Shown: positions 1-8,530, numbered from the stretch's first letter. The stretch is DNA of 64,000 nt from Paenibacillus gorillae (GCF_000513275.1 NZ_CBVJ010000075.1:57158-121157); one strand, 5' to 3'. Translations and numbers: made by a program. Notes: generated from the sequence alone by a model not told the origin.

Positions 1-449
1 TGCGTCTGGCATGTATCAACAGCAAGGCTCCACAATAGAATCGTCTGCTGCCTGACGACAAAGTTAGAGAAGATGAACAGCACAGGGTAGTACCATAACA
101 GCTCCACACCGGCAAGCTTCAGTGTCAGCAGCACCAGCGCATTGAACGCCACAATCCCCAGCATCATGCCATACATGACCCGCATCAGCTGCGGCTTTGG
201 CAGTCTTCCCGCAAGCCAGGACAACAGCCAAGCTTCAAGCGGTAAAATGACCGCTTCCGCCGCATAAACGTAAGGCAAATACTCGCTTCCGAGCCGTTGG
301 TTGAACAGCGTCATAAAGCCGTTGTAATTGAGCATTTCGGCTATACCGCATATAAAAAAAACAGGTGCCATCAAGATCAGCTTGCGCTGATCTTCGGCAC
401 GGGCGCCTATCGCGCCTATCATTCGTTCCATATTCATTAGGCTATCCAT
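1..449 (-). CDS. Npt1/MFS-type membrane protein, 3' end beyond window
   Basis: The frame opens at an ATG at 449 and runs off the left edge (about 149 residues visible). After a short charged N-terminus (MDSLMNMERMIG) there are at least four hydrophobic segments: one containing LILMAPVFFICGIAEML, one around VYAAEAVILPLEAWLLSWL, one around MMLGIVAFNALVLLTL, and one around LLWYYPVLFIFSNFVV. The short charged turn AGRLPKPQ is typical of MFS or nucleotide-transporter (Npt1/Npt2, AAA-transporter-like) proteins. It is the last visible gene of an operon with the GNAT and cyclase-like genes, 42 bp after the GNAT stop. Family assignment is by overall look only; substrate unknown. Confidence 0.55.
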   Translation of the reverse strand, partial: MDSLMNMERMIGAIGARAEDQRKLILMAPVFFICGIAEMLNYNGFMTLFNQRLGSEYLPYVYAAEAVILPLEAWLLSWLAGRLPKPQLMRVMYGMMLGIVAFNALVLLTLKLAGVELLWYYPVLFIFSNFVVRQQTILLWSLAVDTCQT

Positions 450-491
450 CCGTTTCGCACACTCATTAAGCCCGTATCAGCGGCTGAACGG

Positions 492-998
492 CTAAGCGCT
501 GTATAGTAGTTTCCGATAATAGATTAGCCGGTCCTCACCGTCAAAATAATAATCCGGACAGCGGCCTACCAGGCTGAAGCCGTTTCGTTCAAACAGTCTT
601 CTTATTGGCAAGTATTCCGGCAGGTCGCAAGTATAGGTGATGATATAGCGTGAGTGAACGAGCAGCAGATAAGCGAACATTTCGGCTATCAGTGCTGAAG
701 CTACACCTGTTTTGCGATATTCTCGGTGTACAACTATGTAGTCCCAGCTAAAGCCTCCCGTTTGCTGCTCGTTCTCCGCTATACTATTGATCGCAATAAT
801 TTGTCCCGCTTCATCAACGGCGTACCAAAGCACAATTTCTTCGGCGATAGCACGATAAGGAAGCTGTTGGAAATGGGATAATTCTCCTGGCGTATAGCGA
901 GTGTCGTCAAACGATTGATCTGACAGCAGAAAATGAATAATCCGCTCCGCATCCTCTGCCTTTTCCAGCTTATCAATCCGAAATTGCTCTACCAGCAT
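492..998 (-). CDS. GNAT-family N-acetyltransferase
   Basis: A 168-residue protein with the GNAT fold. Motif A is visible at VVHREYRKTGVASALIAEM, an R-x-x-G-x-A acetyl-CoA pyrophosphate loop with T in place of the usual G after K. The end of the fold, RRLFERNGFSLVGRCPDYY, is the motif B region that normally follows. The substrate cannot be read from sequence. It lies 47 bp downstream of the cyclase-like gene and 42 bp upstream of the membrane protein gene on the same strand, so the three are probably co-transcribed. Start is the ATG at 998, preceded by AAGGAGCGGGG at a good distance. Confidence 0.85.
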   Translation of the reverse strand: MLVEQFRIDKLEKAEDAERIIHFLLSDQSFDDTRYTPGELSHFQQLPYRAIAEEIVLWYAVDEAGQIIAINSIAENEQQTGGFSWDYIVVHREYRKTGVASALIAEMFAYLLLVHSRYIITYTCDLPEYLPIRRLFERNGFSLVGRCPDYYFDGEDRLIYYRKLLYSA

Positions 999-1045
999 AA
1001 TCCCCGCTCCTTCACAGCATTCCAGAAGATACGATTACATTCGTC

Positions 1046-3817
1046 TTATACGGCAAGCGTGCCATTCCAGCCCTCCGTCGAGCCTTTCTGGTAATATTCG
1101 TCGCAAAGATAGAAATACAGCTTGGCCGCCTTATCGGACCGATTCTGTTTAATCACTTCAATAAAGGTCTCGCGTGCGTCCAAAAACCGCCCTTCCTGAC
1201 AGAGCAATATGCCTTTCTCGAATAGCGGCTTTGTACGGTCTTTCAATAGCCGGATCGCATCCGGGTCACCTTCATAAACGTCTATCAGCTCAATTGGCTC
1301 GTCCTTGCCGTCAATCCGGATGCGGCCAAGTGAACGATGCCGGAAGCGCTCTGGCGACCGCAGCTGCTCGAAGAACGTTCTAGTCGCTAGAATCGGCGTA
1401 CCCATCGTATCGGATATCTTTTCAAGCGTTGCGGTCATATTGACGTCATCGGAAATGATATTGCCTTCCATCCGCTGCTCTTCTCCGACGATGCCCAGCA
1501 TCAGCGGCCCCTTATGCAGCGCCATGCCCAGATCAACGGCCTTGTAGCCGGATTGGCGCAGCTGTTCGTTATAGGCGGCGAGATCCCGGCGGATGGCAAC
1601 GGCTGCACGCAAGGCATCGTCCGAATGGGCTGGGAACAGCGCCATAAAGCCCGCTCCCAAATATTTGCTGATCAGCCCTTCCTCCTTGCGGACGAACGGG
1701 CTGAACCGTTTCAGGAAGGCGTTCATGAAGTCAAAATTTTGCTTCGGCGACAGCTGTTTGGACAACTCGTGGAATGAGCGGATATTCGCAACCATGACGG
1801 TCATGTTCTGTTGAACCTGATCGCCAAGGTGAATGTCGAGTATCCCTTTTTTGCCCAAATATTTGAAAAACTGCTGCGGGACAAACCGGTGCGATGCTTC
1901 GCTGAACGAAGTTACGTCTTTTATATAATTTCGGATATGCTTGGCCATCAGGTTGAATTGTTCACCCAGATCGCCTACCTCGTCTTTGGACCGGATATGC
2001 ACCTCGACGTTCCAATTGCCGTTAGCCATATCCATAACGCTTCTGCGCAGCTTGCGCAGCGACGAGAGCATAAAGTAGGTAGTGCCGGTCACAAACGCAA
2101 TAAGCACCAAGCTGATAATTCCGATATTGATGACGATGCTTGAATAAATGGTCTGATTGGATTGATAGAGCACATTCAGATCACGGCCTGTCTCGTAAAT
2201 GCCCACAACTTTTCCCGATGAATCATAGATGGGACCAATTGCATACAGCCACTTGCCAGTGGCGTCCTCCCATTTCCCGGTCAGCACCTCGCCTTTATCA
2301 ATCACCCGCTTATTGTCCTCGCTTACCGGAAAAGGCTTATACATATTGACGCCGTCGTCGTCGTCCATCATGATGAAGAGCCCGCCGTTCTCGTACTTAT
2401 AGAGCGTGCTGTACAGCCCTTTCCGGTTAGCATCATCCTCGCTCTCGAACAGAAAGTTCATTTTATCGTAAATGGCGGTGTAATTCGGGCTTCTGTAATC
2501 TCTCGGAGAAGTAAGCTTGTTCAGTTGATCGCCATTAATGATGTTTTGTCCGTTGCGTGCAAGAAGGGACAGCTGACGCTGCATTTCCTCCTCCATCCGT
2601 CCGGAAAAGCTGCTATAGACGAAGTTGCATAACAGAACCATCGAGATCGTAACAATCGGAACCAGCATAACGACTTGTTTGACGAACAGCGAAATTCTGC
2701 GGTTTAACAAATGAACATAAACGAGCCTCAGCATCGCAATGACAACAGCCAGCAGAGCCGCTGCAGCGAGCCAGGCCAGCCAGCCCAGCAGCACCGTTTC
2801 CCGGTCATAGGAGACGTCAATAATAGCAGAGCTGCCCGCTTCCTTCATGCTCAAATTCAATACGCGGTCATCCAGCGCAATATGGAGCTTTCCGCCCGAG
2901 CCAACCGAAAAATCCATTATTTCGATACTCTCTGCACCCGCCGCCTTGCTTTGCAGCATCTTTTCGTTGAGATCGACACGCAATCCGCTGGAATCGTCAG
3001 CCTTCATACTCGTGACAGAGTTGACAAGCCTGTCGATAAAATACAGTCTGCCGTCGGGGTGCAATTGCAGCGCTTCCGGGAAGTTGGTTCGTGTCCGGTT
3101 CATCCCTTCCAGCGGGTAGGCTATCGTGCTGGCGCCATCTGCTCCCACCCGGAAAATCGCACCGCGTTTCGTCGCATAGAAGATTCTTCCGGGTTCGTAC
3201 CCTACTATCTCTGAAAGGTACCGGTCATTCGGCACTTTAAACCGGAACGCTTCTACAGGTTGGCCGCCGCTCTCCATCAGGCTTAAGCGATTCAGCACAA
3301 TTTCTTGCTCTTTGTCAAAATAGAAATAGAGCGATTGATCCTGAAGCTGAAATCCTTGAATCTGTCCGACCCTTTTATTCGTGCCGTCGCCCTTCAAGGT
3401 GTAAAGAATCTGGCCCTCCTTGCTCTCCGGAGCGTAGCGGACAATTCTTTCCTCTTGGACGTACAGTCCATACTTGTCCAAGACAGTGTCCAGCGCATAG
3501 ATCGTCCCGTCCGGTGCAGCGGCAACATCTGTGAAATCATGCCTGCCGCCGTCATTGGGGTGCTGCCGGATCCGTTCCTCCAGCATGCCGTTTTCATCCA
3601 TGCGAATGATTTCCTGGCGGGAGTCGCCAATGGTCACCAGTCCGCCTTCCGGGCCAGGAGCCAGCCGGGATAAATACGTAAGCGCCTTCTCATTATCCGT
3701 GGGCAGCGACAGCAGCCGATTCGCATTCGGATAAAGCCATACTCCCAGACCTATGGCAACGACAAGCAGCAATGCTATAACCCACGTTGACTTTCTCATG
3801 GACACCATCACTTTCAT
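1046..3817 (-). CDS. Membrane sensor with HAMP and degenerate class III cyclase domain
   Basis: A 923-residue multidomain protein. Residues about 10-30 form a signal anchor. About 35-335 look like an extracytoplasmic beta-propeller (NHL-like blades such as DGTIYALD, DGRLYFID). About 340-400 hold two hydrophobic segments. About 410-550 is a second extracytoplasmic sensor with Cache-like features (TGKWLYAIGPIYDSSGKVVG). Then come a transmembrane helix, a HAMP-like region, and a class III adenylate/guanylate cyclase fold at about 670-830. The two metal-binding aspartates of active cyclases are missing: the first motif reads VMVANIRSF (D to N, near residue 680) and the second KYLGAGFMALF (D to A, near 722). 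The catalytic Arg is also absent (VNMTATLE). It is therefore probably a pseudo-cyclase acting as a sensor or ligand-binding module. A TPR-like helical tail follows. Confidence 0.8.
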   Translation of the reverse strand: MKVMVSMRKSTWVIALLLVVAIGLGVWLYPNANRLLSLPTDNEKALTYLSRLAPGPEGGLVTIGDSRQEIIRMDENGMLEERIRQHPNDGGRHDFTDVAAAPDGTIYALDTVLDKYGLYVQEERIVRYAPESKEGQILYTLKGDGTNKRVGQIQGFQLQDQSLYFYFDKEQEIVLNRLSLMESGGQPVEAFRFKVPNDRYLSEIVGYEPGRIFYATKRGAIFRVGADGASTIAYPLEGMNRTRTNFPEALQLHPDGRLYFIDRLVNSVTSMKADDSSGLRVDLNEKMLQSKAAGAESIEIMDFSVGSGGKLHIALDDRVLNLSMKEAGSSAIIDVSYDRETVLLGWLAWLAAAALLAVVIAMLRLVYVHLLNRRISLFVKQVVMLVPIVTISMVLLCNFVYSSFSGRMEEEMQRQLSLLARNGQNIINGDQLNKLTSPRDYRSPNYTAIYDKMNFLFESEDDANRKGLYSTLYKYENGGLFIMMDDDDGVNMYKPFPVSEDNKRVIDKGEVLTGKWEDATGKWLYAIGPIYDSSGKVVGIYETGRDLNVLYQSNQTIYSSIVINIGIISLVLIAFVTGTTYFMLSSLRKLRRSVMDMANGNWNVEVHIRSKDEVGDLGEQFNLMAKHIRNYIKDVTSFSEASHRFVPQQFFKYLGKKGILDIHLGDQVQQNMTVMVANIRSFHELSKQLSPKQNFDFMNAFLKRFSPFVRKEEGLISKYLGAGFMALFPAHSDDALRAAVAIRRDLAAYNEQLRQSGYKAVDLGMALHKGPLMLGIVGEEQRMEGNIISDDVNMTATLEKISDTMGTPILATRTFFEQLRSPERFRHRSLGRIRIDGKDEPIELIDVYEGDPDAIRLLKDRTKPLFEKGILLCQEGRFLDARETFIEVIKQNRSDKAAKLYFYLCDEYYQKGSTEGWNGTLAV

Positions 3818-3936
3818 TTTCCCTATTTGCTTTTACCGAACTATCAATTAATTCCATAGTACTACATGTATCGTGATTTGGCATCAATTTCCTTGTTTTT
3901 TCGCGATAGAATAGGGTCGAATTAATCAGGTTTTTG

Positions 3937-3965
3937 TTGAAGCGCTTCCTCCCATATAGTAGTAT
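3937..3965 (+). promoter_or_regulatory. Candidate sigma-A promoter for PAAR-MORN genes
   Basis: TTGAAG at 3937-3942, a 17-base spacer and TAGTAT at 3960-3965, 61 bases before the PAAR-like start. The -10 hexamer is the same as that proposed for the riboswitch promoter at 60504. The -35 matches four of six consensus positions. Prediction by eye only. Confidence 0.4.
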
Positions 3966-4026
3966 GAATAGTAGAAGAAAATGGTAGAAGCAGGCTTGTT
4001 GCCGCTTCGCACGGAAAGGGTTAACT

Positions 4027-4413
4027 ATGGGTCAACTAGTATGCGGCGGAGCCTCTCTGCAATGTTCGTTTGGCGCTGCTCCCGGCACTTTGAACGTTCT
4101 TCCTGCCAATCGCGTCATGACTTCTATGCCGATTGCCAACATTATGGACAACAAACCGATGGTCAACATTCTCCCATTCGGAATGTGCACCTCCATGGCC
4201 AATCCTATGGTGGCTGCCGCGACAGCTGCGGCTTTGGGCGCGCTGACTCCTCAGCCATGCGTACCCGTGACATCAGCGCCTTGGGTGCCGGGCACGCCGA
4301 CGGTTCTTGTCGCCAATATGCCCGCTCTTAACAATACCTCCAAATGCATGTGCAACTGGGGCGGCGTCATACAAATCGTTAATCCTGGCCAAGTTACGAT
4401 ACAGGTGCCCTAA
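4027..4413 (+). CDS. PAAR-like (DUF4280) spike-tip protein
   Basis: A 128-residue Cys-, Pro- and Met-rich protein matching the DUF4280 PAAR-like family: CSFGAAPGTLNVLP near the N-terminus, NIMDNKPMVNILPFGMC in the middle and NNTSKCMCNWGGVI near the C-terminus. The conserved Cys residues in these three places are the usual metal-binding set. PAAR-like proteins cap the spike of contractile injection systems and can carry effectors. It sits on the strand opposite to the structural operon, has an AAAGGG ribosome site before its ATG, and its TAA is immediately followed by the ATG of the MORN gene, suggesting coupled translation. Confidence 0.9.
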   Translation: MGQLVCGGASLQCSFGAAPGTLNVLPANRVMTSMPIANIMDNKPMVNILPFGMCTSMANPMVAAATAAALGALTPQPCVPVTSAPWVPGTPTVLVANMPALNNTSKCMCNWGGVIQIVNPGQVTIQVP

Positions 4414-6822
4414 ATGGTAGAACAACTGCTAAAGCCGATATTCAAGCCGATCAAACGGATGATCATCACCCCTCTAAAGCGTGCCAAAACACTGCCCAAG
4501 AGACTGCTGGGGTGGCTGCGGAGATTTCTGGTTACCGCCTTGTTCGGACCGCTTCGCTCTCTGGACAATTATTTAAAGCTCGGCAGCTATTACATTGCAA
4601 AAAAAATGGTGGCGCTTATCATCGTTATCGCGCTCATTGTAACGTACTTCGGATTCATTAATCCTCCTGCATTCATTAACAAATGGTTTGGCCGAACGCC
4701 TGAATTGTCGGCGTCTGCCGCGGCAGCCAAAGGCTTTACCGGCACAGCCGCCGTCAAGGATGCCGACGGGAACGTTATTTTTGACGGGCAATTGGTTAAT
4801 GGCCTGTACGAAGGCGCTGGCAAGCTCTTTTATCCGGACGGAAAGCTGCTGTATCAAGGGGATTTCTCGAAAGGATTGAGAGCCGGCTCAGGTGAGCATT
4901 ACGATGAGAACGGCAAGCTGCTGTACCGCGGTGAATTTGCTGCTGATCAATATGCAGGTGCAGGGACGCTGTTTGATCCGGATGGGAAGCCGAAATATGT
5001 AGGCCAGTTCGCCTACGGCCTGTACGAAGGCGCAGGAACGGAATACCGGCAGGATGGAACCATCGTTTATGCCGGAGCATTCGTGAAAGGTCAGCGGACT
5101 GGCGAAGGCAAGCTCTACAACGACAGCAGCGGCCTTATCTATGAAGGCACGTTCAGCGAAGGCCGCTATGCGGGGACTGGCAAGCTTTACGGAGAAAGCG
5201 GGAAGCTGCTGTACGAGGGCGTGTTCCAGGACGGCAAGCTAAACGGAGCGGGTAAGCAATATTTCGCTTCCGGTATTGTCCAGTACGAAGGCGCGTTTTT
5301 GCAAGGTCAGTATCATGGGGCCGGCAGCTTATTTAACGAAATCGGCAGCCTTGTCTACACGGGCGCATTCAGTGCCGGACAAATGAATGGCGATGGACAA
5401 GCCTTTGGAGTTAATGGCGCACCCGTCTATGCCGGTAAATTTGTTAACGGCAAATACGAAGGCGTCGGAGTTCTGTTCGACGCGGATGGCGTCACTCTTT
5501 ATAAGGGCTTTTTCAAGGGCGGTTCTTCCTTTGTAGAAGGCTTCATCAACTTGCCGCTCGCCAAGCTGCAAGAAATGCTAGGCGCACCGGATGCGCCTGT
5601 TGTTCCAGAGTCGCCAGCCCCTAGACGGGGGCCAGCGAGGAAGCTGGCGGCGGCGCTGATGAAAACCGGCTCGGGAGCGGGCGTCGAGGACGGTGCCTCG
5701 GGCAGCGGGGATAGTGCTGCTGCTGACGGCAGTGGCGCTGACGGCGGTGGCGCAGCAGCGGCCGATGGTAACACGGCCGCGAGCGACGGTGCGAGCGGCA
5801 ACGGCGCTGGCGGCAGCAGCTCGATTGCTAACGGCAATGGCGCTAGCGGCAGTAACAGCTCGAATGCTAGCGGCAACGGTACTGGTGACAGCAATAGCTC
5901 GAATGCTAGCGGCAATGGCGCTAGCGGGAGCAACAGCTCGAATGCTAGCGGCAGCAACAGCTCGAATACTAGTGGCAATGGCGCTAGCGGCAGTAACAAC
6001 TCGAATGCTAGCGGCAGCAACAGCTCGAATGCTAGCGGCAACGGCGCTAGCGGGAGCAACAGCTCGAATACTAGCGGCAACGGCGCTAGCGGGAGCAACA
6101 GCTCGAATGCTGGTGGCAATAACGGTGCGGCTGCAGGTTCTAACAGCTCCGGTAGCGGTTCTACCGTAGCTTCGGGAAGCGAAGTATCCGGTGAGGAGCT
6201 TGGACTTGAAGGTCTTCCACCCAAGCCATTAAATTTAACTTACGCCAGCAGCCAGCTATCATTCACGCTTGAAGCAGATCCGGATAATCCGGAGGCGTAC
6301 TATGTGAGCGAATTAAATACATGGAACAGTACCATCATCCAGCAGACGCTTCAACGGCTGCAAACAGCCAAGGCAGCCTCCATTACCGAGAAGCTGGATA
6401 ACGGCAAGTCCAATATCATATACAAATCGGGCAACGCTCTCCTGACTTTCACCTACAGCAACAAAAACCAGTTCGGCTCAATATCAGCTATATCACACCG
6501 AAATAGCAATATAGCAAACCAACTCCCGCTATCGTTTCATACGGGAGTTGGTTTGCTTTTATTTAGTTACTTAACTCTTCCCCAGCGATTCCATCATACC
6601 CTCAACTATTATCATTCCCCTTACCTCCCAGTTACCATTTCTACTAATCTATCTACCGCTACCATTACCATTACCATTACCATTAGCATCACCGTCATCA
6701 TTACTTCTAACCACTTACTACGATTAGCATCGCCTTCACTTATCACAATATATCTTCAGACCTGCCCCATCGTCACATTTACTGTTACCAGCCATTATAA
6801 GCTCCACCGTAGCCAACATTAA
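4414..6822 (+). CDS. Membrane-anchored MORN-repeat protein, 3' frameshifted
   Basis: 802 residues as it stands. Residues 1-50 are strongly basic, and about 65-85 form a transmembrane segment (MVALIIVIALIVTYFGFI). About 120-370 hold ten and a half MORN-like repeats of about 23 residues (pattern YxGxFxxGxxxGxGxLxxxxG). About 390-595 is a Gly/Asn/Ser/Ala linker with repeated SNSSNASGNGASG units. About 596-690 is a small C-terminal domain (LSFTLEADPDNPEAYYVSE). The last 110 or so residues are low-complexity translation through a strong terminator. Removing the duplicated AT at 6481-6484 restores an ending ISYITPK with a stop at 6504-6506, just before that terminator. Placed directly after the PAAR gene it could be an eCIS-linked effector or a membrane partner; the function is unknown. 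Confidence 0.8.
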   Translation: MVEQLLKPIFKPIKRMIITPLKRAKTLPKRLLGWLRRFLVTALFGPLRSLDNYLKLGSYYIAKKMVALIIVIALIVTYFGFINPPAFINKWFGRTPELSASAAAAKGFTGTAAVKDADGNVIFDGQLVNGLYEGAGKLFYPDGKLLYQGDFSKGLRAGSGEHYDENGKLLYRGEFAADQYAGAGTLFDPDGKPKYVGQFAYGLYEGAGTEYRQDGTIVYAGAFVKGQRTGEGKLYNDSSGLIYEGTFSEGRYAGTGKLYGESGKLLYEGVFQDGKLNGAGKQYFASGIVQYEGAFLQGQYHGAGSLFNEIGSLVYTGAFSAGQMNGDGQAFGVNGAPVYAGKFVNGKYEGVGVLFDADGVTLYKGFFKGGSSFVEGFINLPLAKLQEMLGAPDAPVVPESPAPRRGPARKLAAALMKTGSGAGVEDGASGSGDSAAADGSGADGGGAAAADGNTAASDGASGNGAGGSSSIANGNGASGSNSSNASGNGTGDSNSSNASGNGASGSNSSNASGSNSSNTSGNGASGSNNSNASGSNSSNASGNGASGSNSSNTSGNGASGSNSSNAGGNNGAAAGSNSSGSGSTVASGSEVSGEELGLEGLPPKPLNLTYASSQLSFTLEADPDNPEAYYVSELNTWNSTIIQQTLQRLQTAKAASITEKLDNGKSNIIYKSGNALLTFTYSNKNQFGSISAISHRNSNIANQLPLSFHTGVGLLLFSYLTLPQRFHHTLNYYHSPYLPVTISTNLSTATITITITISITVIITSNHLLRLASPSLITIYLQTCPIVTFTVTSHYKLHRSQH
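6513..6561 (+). terminator. Rho-independent terminator of the PAAR-MORN unit
   Basis: A perfect 16-bp stem (6513-6528 with 6542-6557), 13-base loop and following T-rich run. It lies inside the current open frame of the MORN gene, which is the main reason to believe that frame is shifted. Confidence 0.9.
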
Positions 6823-6914
6823 TTTACTTTTAATATAGTTACCATCGATCACCCTCCATCTTTTTGCCGTAAAAGTAATATGCAGTTCCCTTAAACAAAG
6901 GCCACACCGTTCAC

Positions 6915-7191
6915 CACATTGGATTTTTCCAATGTAGAGTCTATTTCCACACCGTTTCGCTTACCTACGTTGGATTTTTCCAACGTAGGGTGCCTTTTCG
7001 CACCATTTCTCTCGCCTACGTTGGATTTTTCCAATGTAGAGTGCCTTTTTGCACCGTTTCTCTCTTCTACGTTGGATTTTTCCAACGTAGGGTGCCTTTT
7101 CGTACCGTTTCTCTCTTCTACGTTGGATTTTTCCAACGTAGGGTGCTTTTCCGTACCATTACTCTCGCCTACGTTGGAAATTTCCAACGTG
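6915..7191. repeat. Tandem array, 6 copies of a 51-bp palindromic unit
   Basis: The core TTGGATTTTTCCAA starts at 6919, 6970, 7021, 7072, 7123 and 7174, exactly 51 bases apart. Each unit carries a hairpin (CTACGTTGG paired with CCAACGTAG), and most carry a second short one (GGTGC with GCACC). Arms covary: copy 1 has ACATTGG/CCAATGT where others have ACGTTGG/CCAACGT, and copy 3 has a G-U pair. Because 51 is divisible by three, both strands stay open (17-residue repeats, TLDFSNV on the plus strand and TLEKSNV on the minus strand), but I do not regard these as genes. It lies between the MORN gene and a convergent endonuclease-like gene. Confidence 0.9.
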
Positions 7192-7230
7192 AGTGTACCG
7201 TTTGTAAAATCGACTATCGCTACCGCAACA

Positions 7231-7971
7231 CTATCGCAGCAACAACAGCTCCAGCGCTCCCGGCACTACCTCGTAGCTCCGAATCTGCTTACCTTTGGAT
7301 ACCGGCTTAAGCAATCCCTTTACCACCATCGCCTGTAGATGTTTACGGGCCGTACGAAAATCAACGCCAATACACTCCCGCGCTTCCTTCGGACTGATCG
7401 CCCCTCCGAGCCTCCAAGCTGCCTGCAGCAACTCTCTTTCAATACGAATCGATGAAACCGATGCTCCCGCCGCAACACTTTCTTTATGAAAGAAAGCAGG
7501 ACCAATTGCATGCTGCAGCAGCATCCGGCATACTTCTGGACGTTTCTGCACATCATCGAATGAGAAATGCAGCATCCTCCACCCCAATCCGGTAAGGAAA
7601 GCATCCCTGTTCAACGAATAGCTGAATCGCTCTCGATCCATATCTTTGATGTGGCTTTGATAACCATCGCATTCCAGCCCAAATTGGCCAAAAGGTGTTA
7701 TGTACGCAAAATCAAGAAACTGCGATTTCCGGTTCCAGTCCAGCACCTCATACTCGGGATGAAGGTTCTCAAAGCTTCCGAATACCGGCCACCACACGTT
7801 TTGCAACAGCAGCTTCTCGGCATATTGATGACCTCTCACAAGCCTCCCCTTCCGCTCTCCTTGCCTGCGATTCGTGTGCTCCAACAGAAAAGTCTCATGT
7901 GCCTGTTCAAACGATGCTGATACGGATACCTTTGCCGTTTCCCGTTTCAAACTCCGATTTCCACCCTTCAT
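7231..7971 (-). CDS. Endonuclease-like (DUF559/Vsr-fold) protein with winged helix
   Basis: 246 residues. The middle part resembles the restriction-endonuclease-like fold of DUF559/Vsr proteins: LDFAYITPFGQFGLECDGYQSH (split here as acidic residue, then E-C-D-G), followed by DRERFSYSLNRDAFLTGLGW and a terminal strand WRMLHFSFDDV. The C-terminal 70 residues look like a winged helix-turn-helix (ISPKEARECIGVDFRTARKH). A DNA-acting role is likely, but target and substrate are unknown. It is a single gene between the palindromic array and a terminator. No partner methylase is visible, so there is no support for a classical restriction system. Confidence 0.6.
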   Translation of the reverse strand: MKGGNRSLKRETAKVSVSASFEQAHETFLLEHTNRRQGERKGRLVRGHQYAEKLLLQNVWWPVFGSFENLHPEYEVLDWNRKSQFLDFAYITPFGQFGLECDGYQSHIKDMDRERFSYSLNRDAFLTGLGWRMLHFSFDDVQKRPEVCRMLLQHAIGPAFFHKESVAAGASVSSIRIERELLQAAWRLGGAISPKEARECIGVDFRTARKHLQAMVVKGLLKPVSKGKQIRSYEVVPGALELLLLR

Positions 7972-8186
7972 CTATGAAAACCTCACTTTCATTAATATTC
8001 TACTAACCAATCGTCGATTTCTATCATGCGCGCGCCTCCCAGCACACGGTGCCATCGCGGTACGCGGTACTCTTTCAAACGTTGACGGTGCAACGTCTCA
8101 TAAAACGGAGAGCTTAAAAGCAGGGTCTTCAAACGAAACTTGCTTAAAAAGACCCGAACAGCTTGTAACCTTTCAACATTCAAAAA

Positions 8187-8223
8187 TAAAAAAACGCCTC
8201 CCTGCCATCTGGCAAGAAGACGT
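8187..8223 (-). terminator. Rho-independent terminator after the eCIS operon
   Basis: A 13-bp stem with a few G-U pairs (8194-8206 with 8211-8223) and a T7 run on the minus strand. The nearest upstream minus-strand gene ends at 8566, so this probably ends the eCIS structural transcript. The 7972-8186 stretch beyond it shows no convincing gene. Confidence 0.75.
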
Positions 8224-8352
8224 TCTTCGTCTACACATCAATTTCACTATATAAACAATACAGATGAACTGCATATCAAACACATTGGAATTCTCAAGCG
8301 GCACTCACTCCCAACGAAAGAGCTGAGAACGATTGATATTCTTGTACCTTTA

Positions 8353-8530
8353 GTTTCTGTAATAAGCCTAAGAGGCGAGTGCTTGTGCTATCCAGTTACC
8401 TTGCTTCTGTAATAAGCCTAAGAGGCTAATACTAATGCTATCCTGTTGCCTCACTTCTATAAAAGCTCAAGAGACGGAAGCTAATGATATCCCGCTACGC
8501 TTAGCTTCAGTAGAAGCTCAAACCTAGATA
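8353..8530. repeat. Degenerate 50-bp tandem repeat, about 4 copies
   Basis: The phrase GCTTCTGTAATAAGCCTAAG and decayed versions begin at about 8353, 8403, 8453 and 8504. The first two copies are close; the last two diverge. No reading frame is supported. It lies between the last eCIS gene and its terminator. Confidence 0.75.

Noticed and set aside
3934..3950. Catabolite-response (cre) element before the PAAR gene
   Set aside because: TTGAAGCGCTTCC lacks one base of the cre spacing, so it is not a convincing match.
5499..6224. 241-residue Pro/Leu-rich frame on the minus strand
   Set aside because: Mirror of the Gly/Asn/Ser linker of the MORN gene, no ribosome site.
6915..7191. CRISPR-like repeat array
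   Set aside because: Whole 51-bp units repeat; there are no unique spacers and no cas genes.
6919..7338. Open frames on both strands over the 51-bp array (TLDFSNV and TLEKSNV repeats)
   Set aside because: Openness follows from a period divisible by three in AT-rich palindromic DNA; no ribosome sites and covariation favours hairpins.
7992..8183. 63-residue minus-strand frame after the terminator
   Set aside because: No ribosome site and it begins inside the terminator's T-run.
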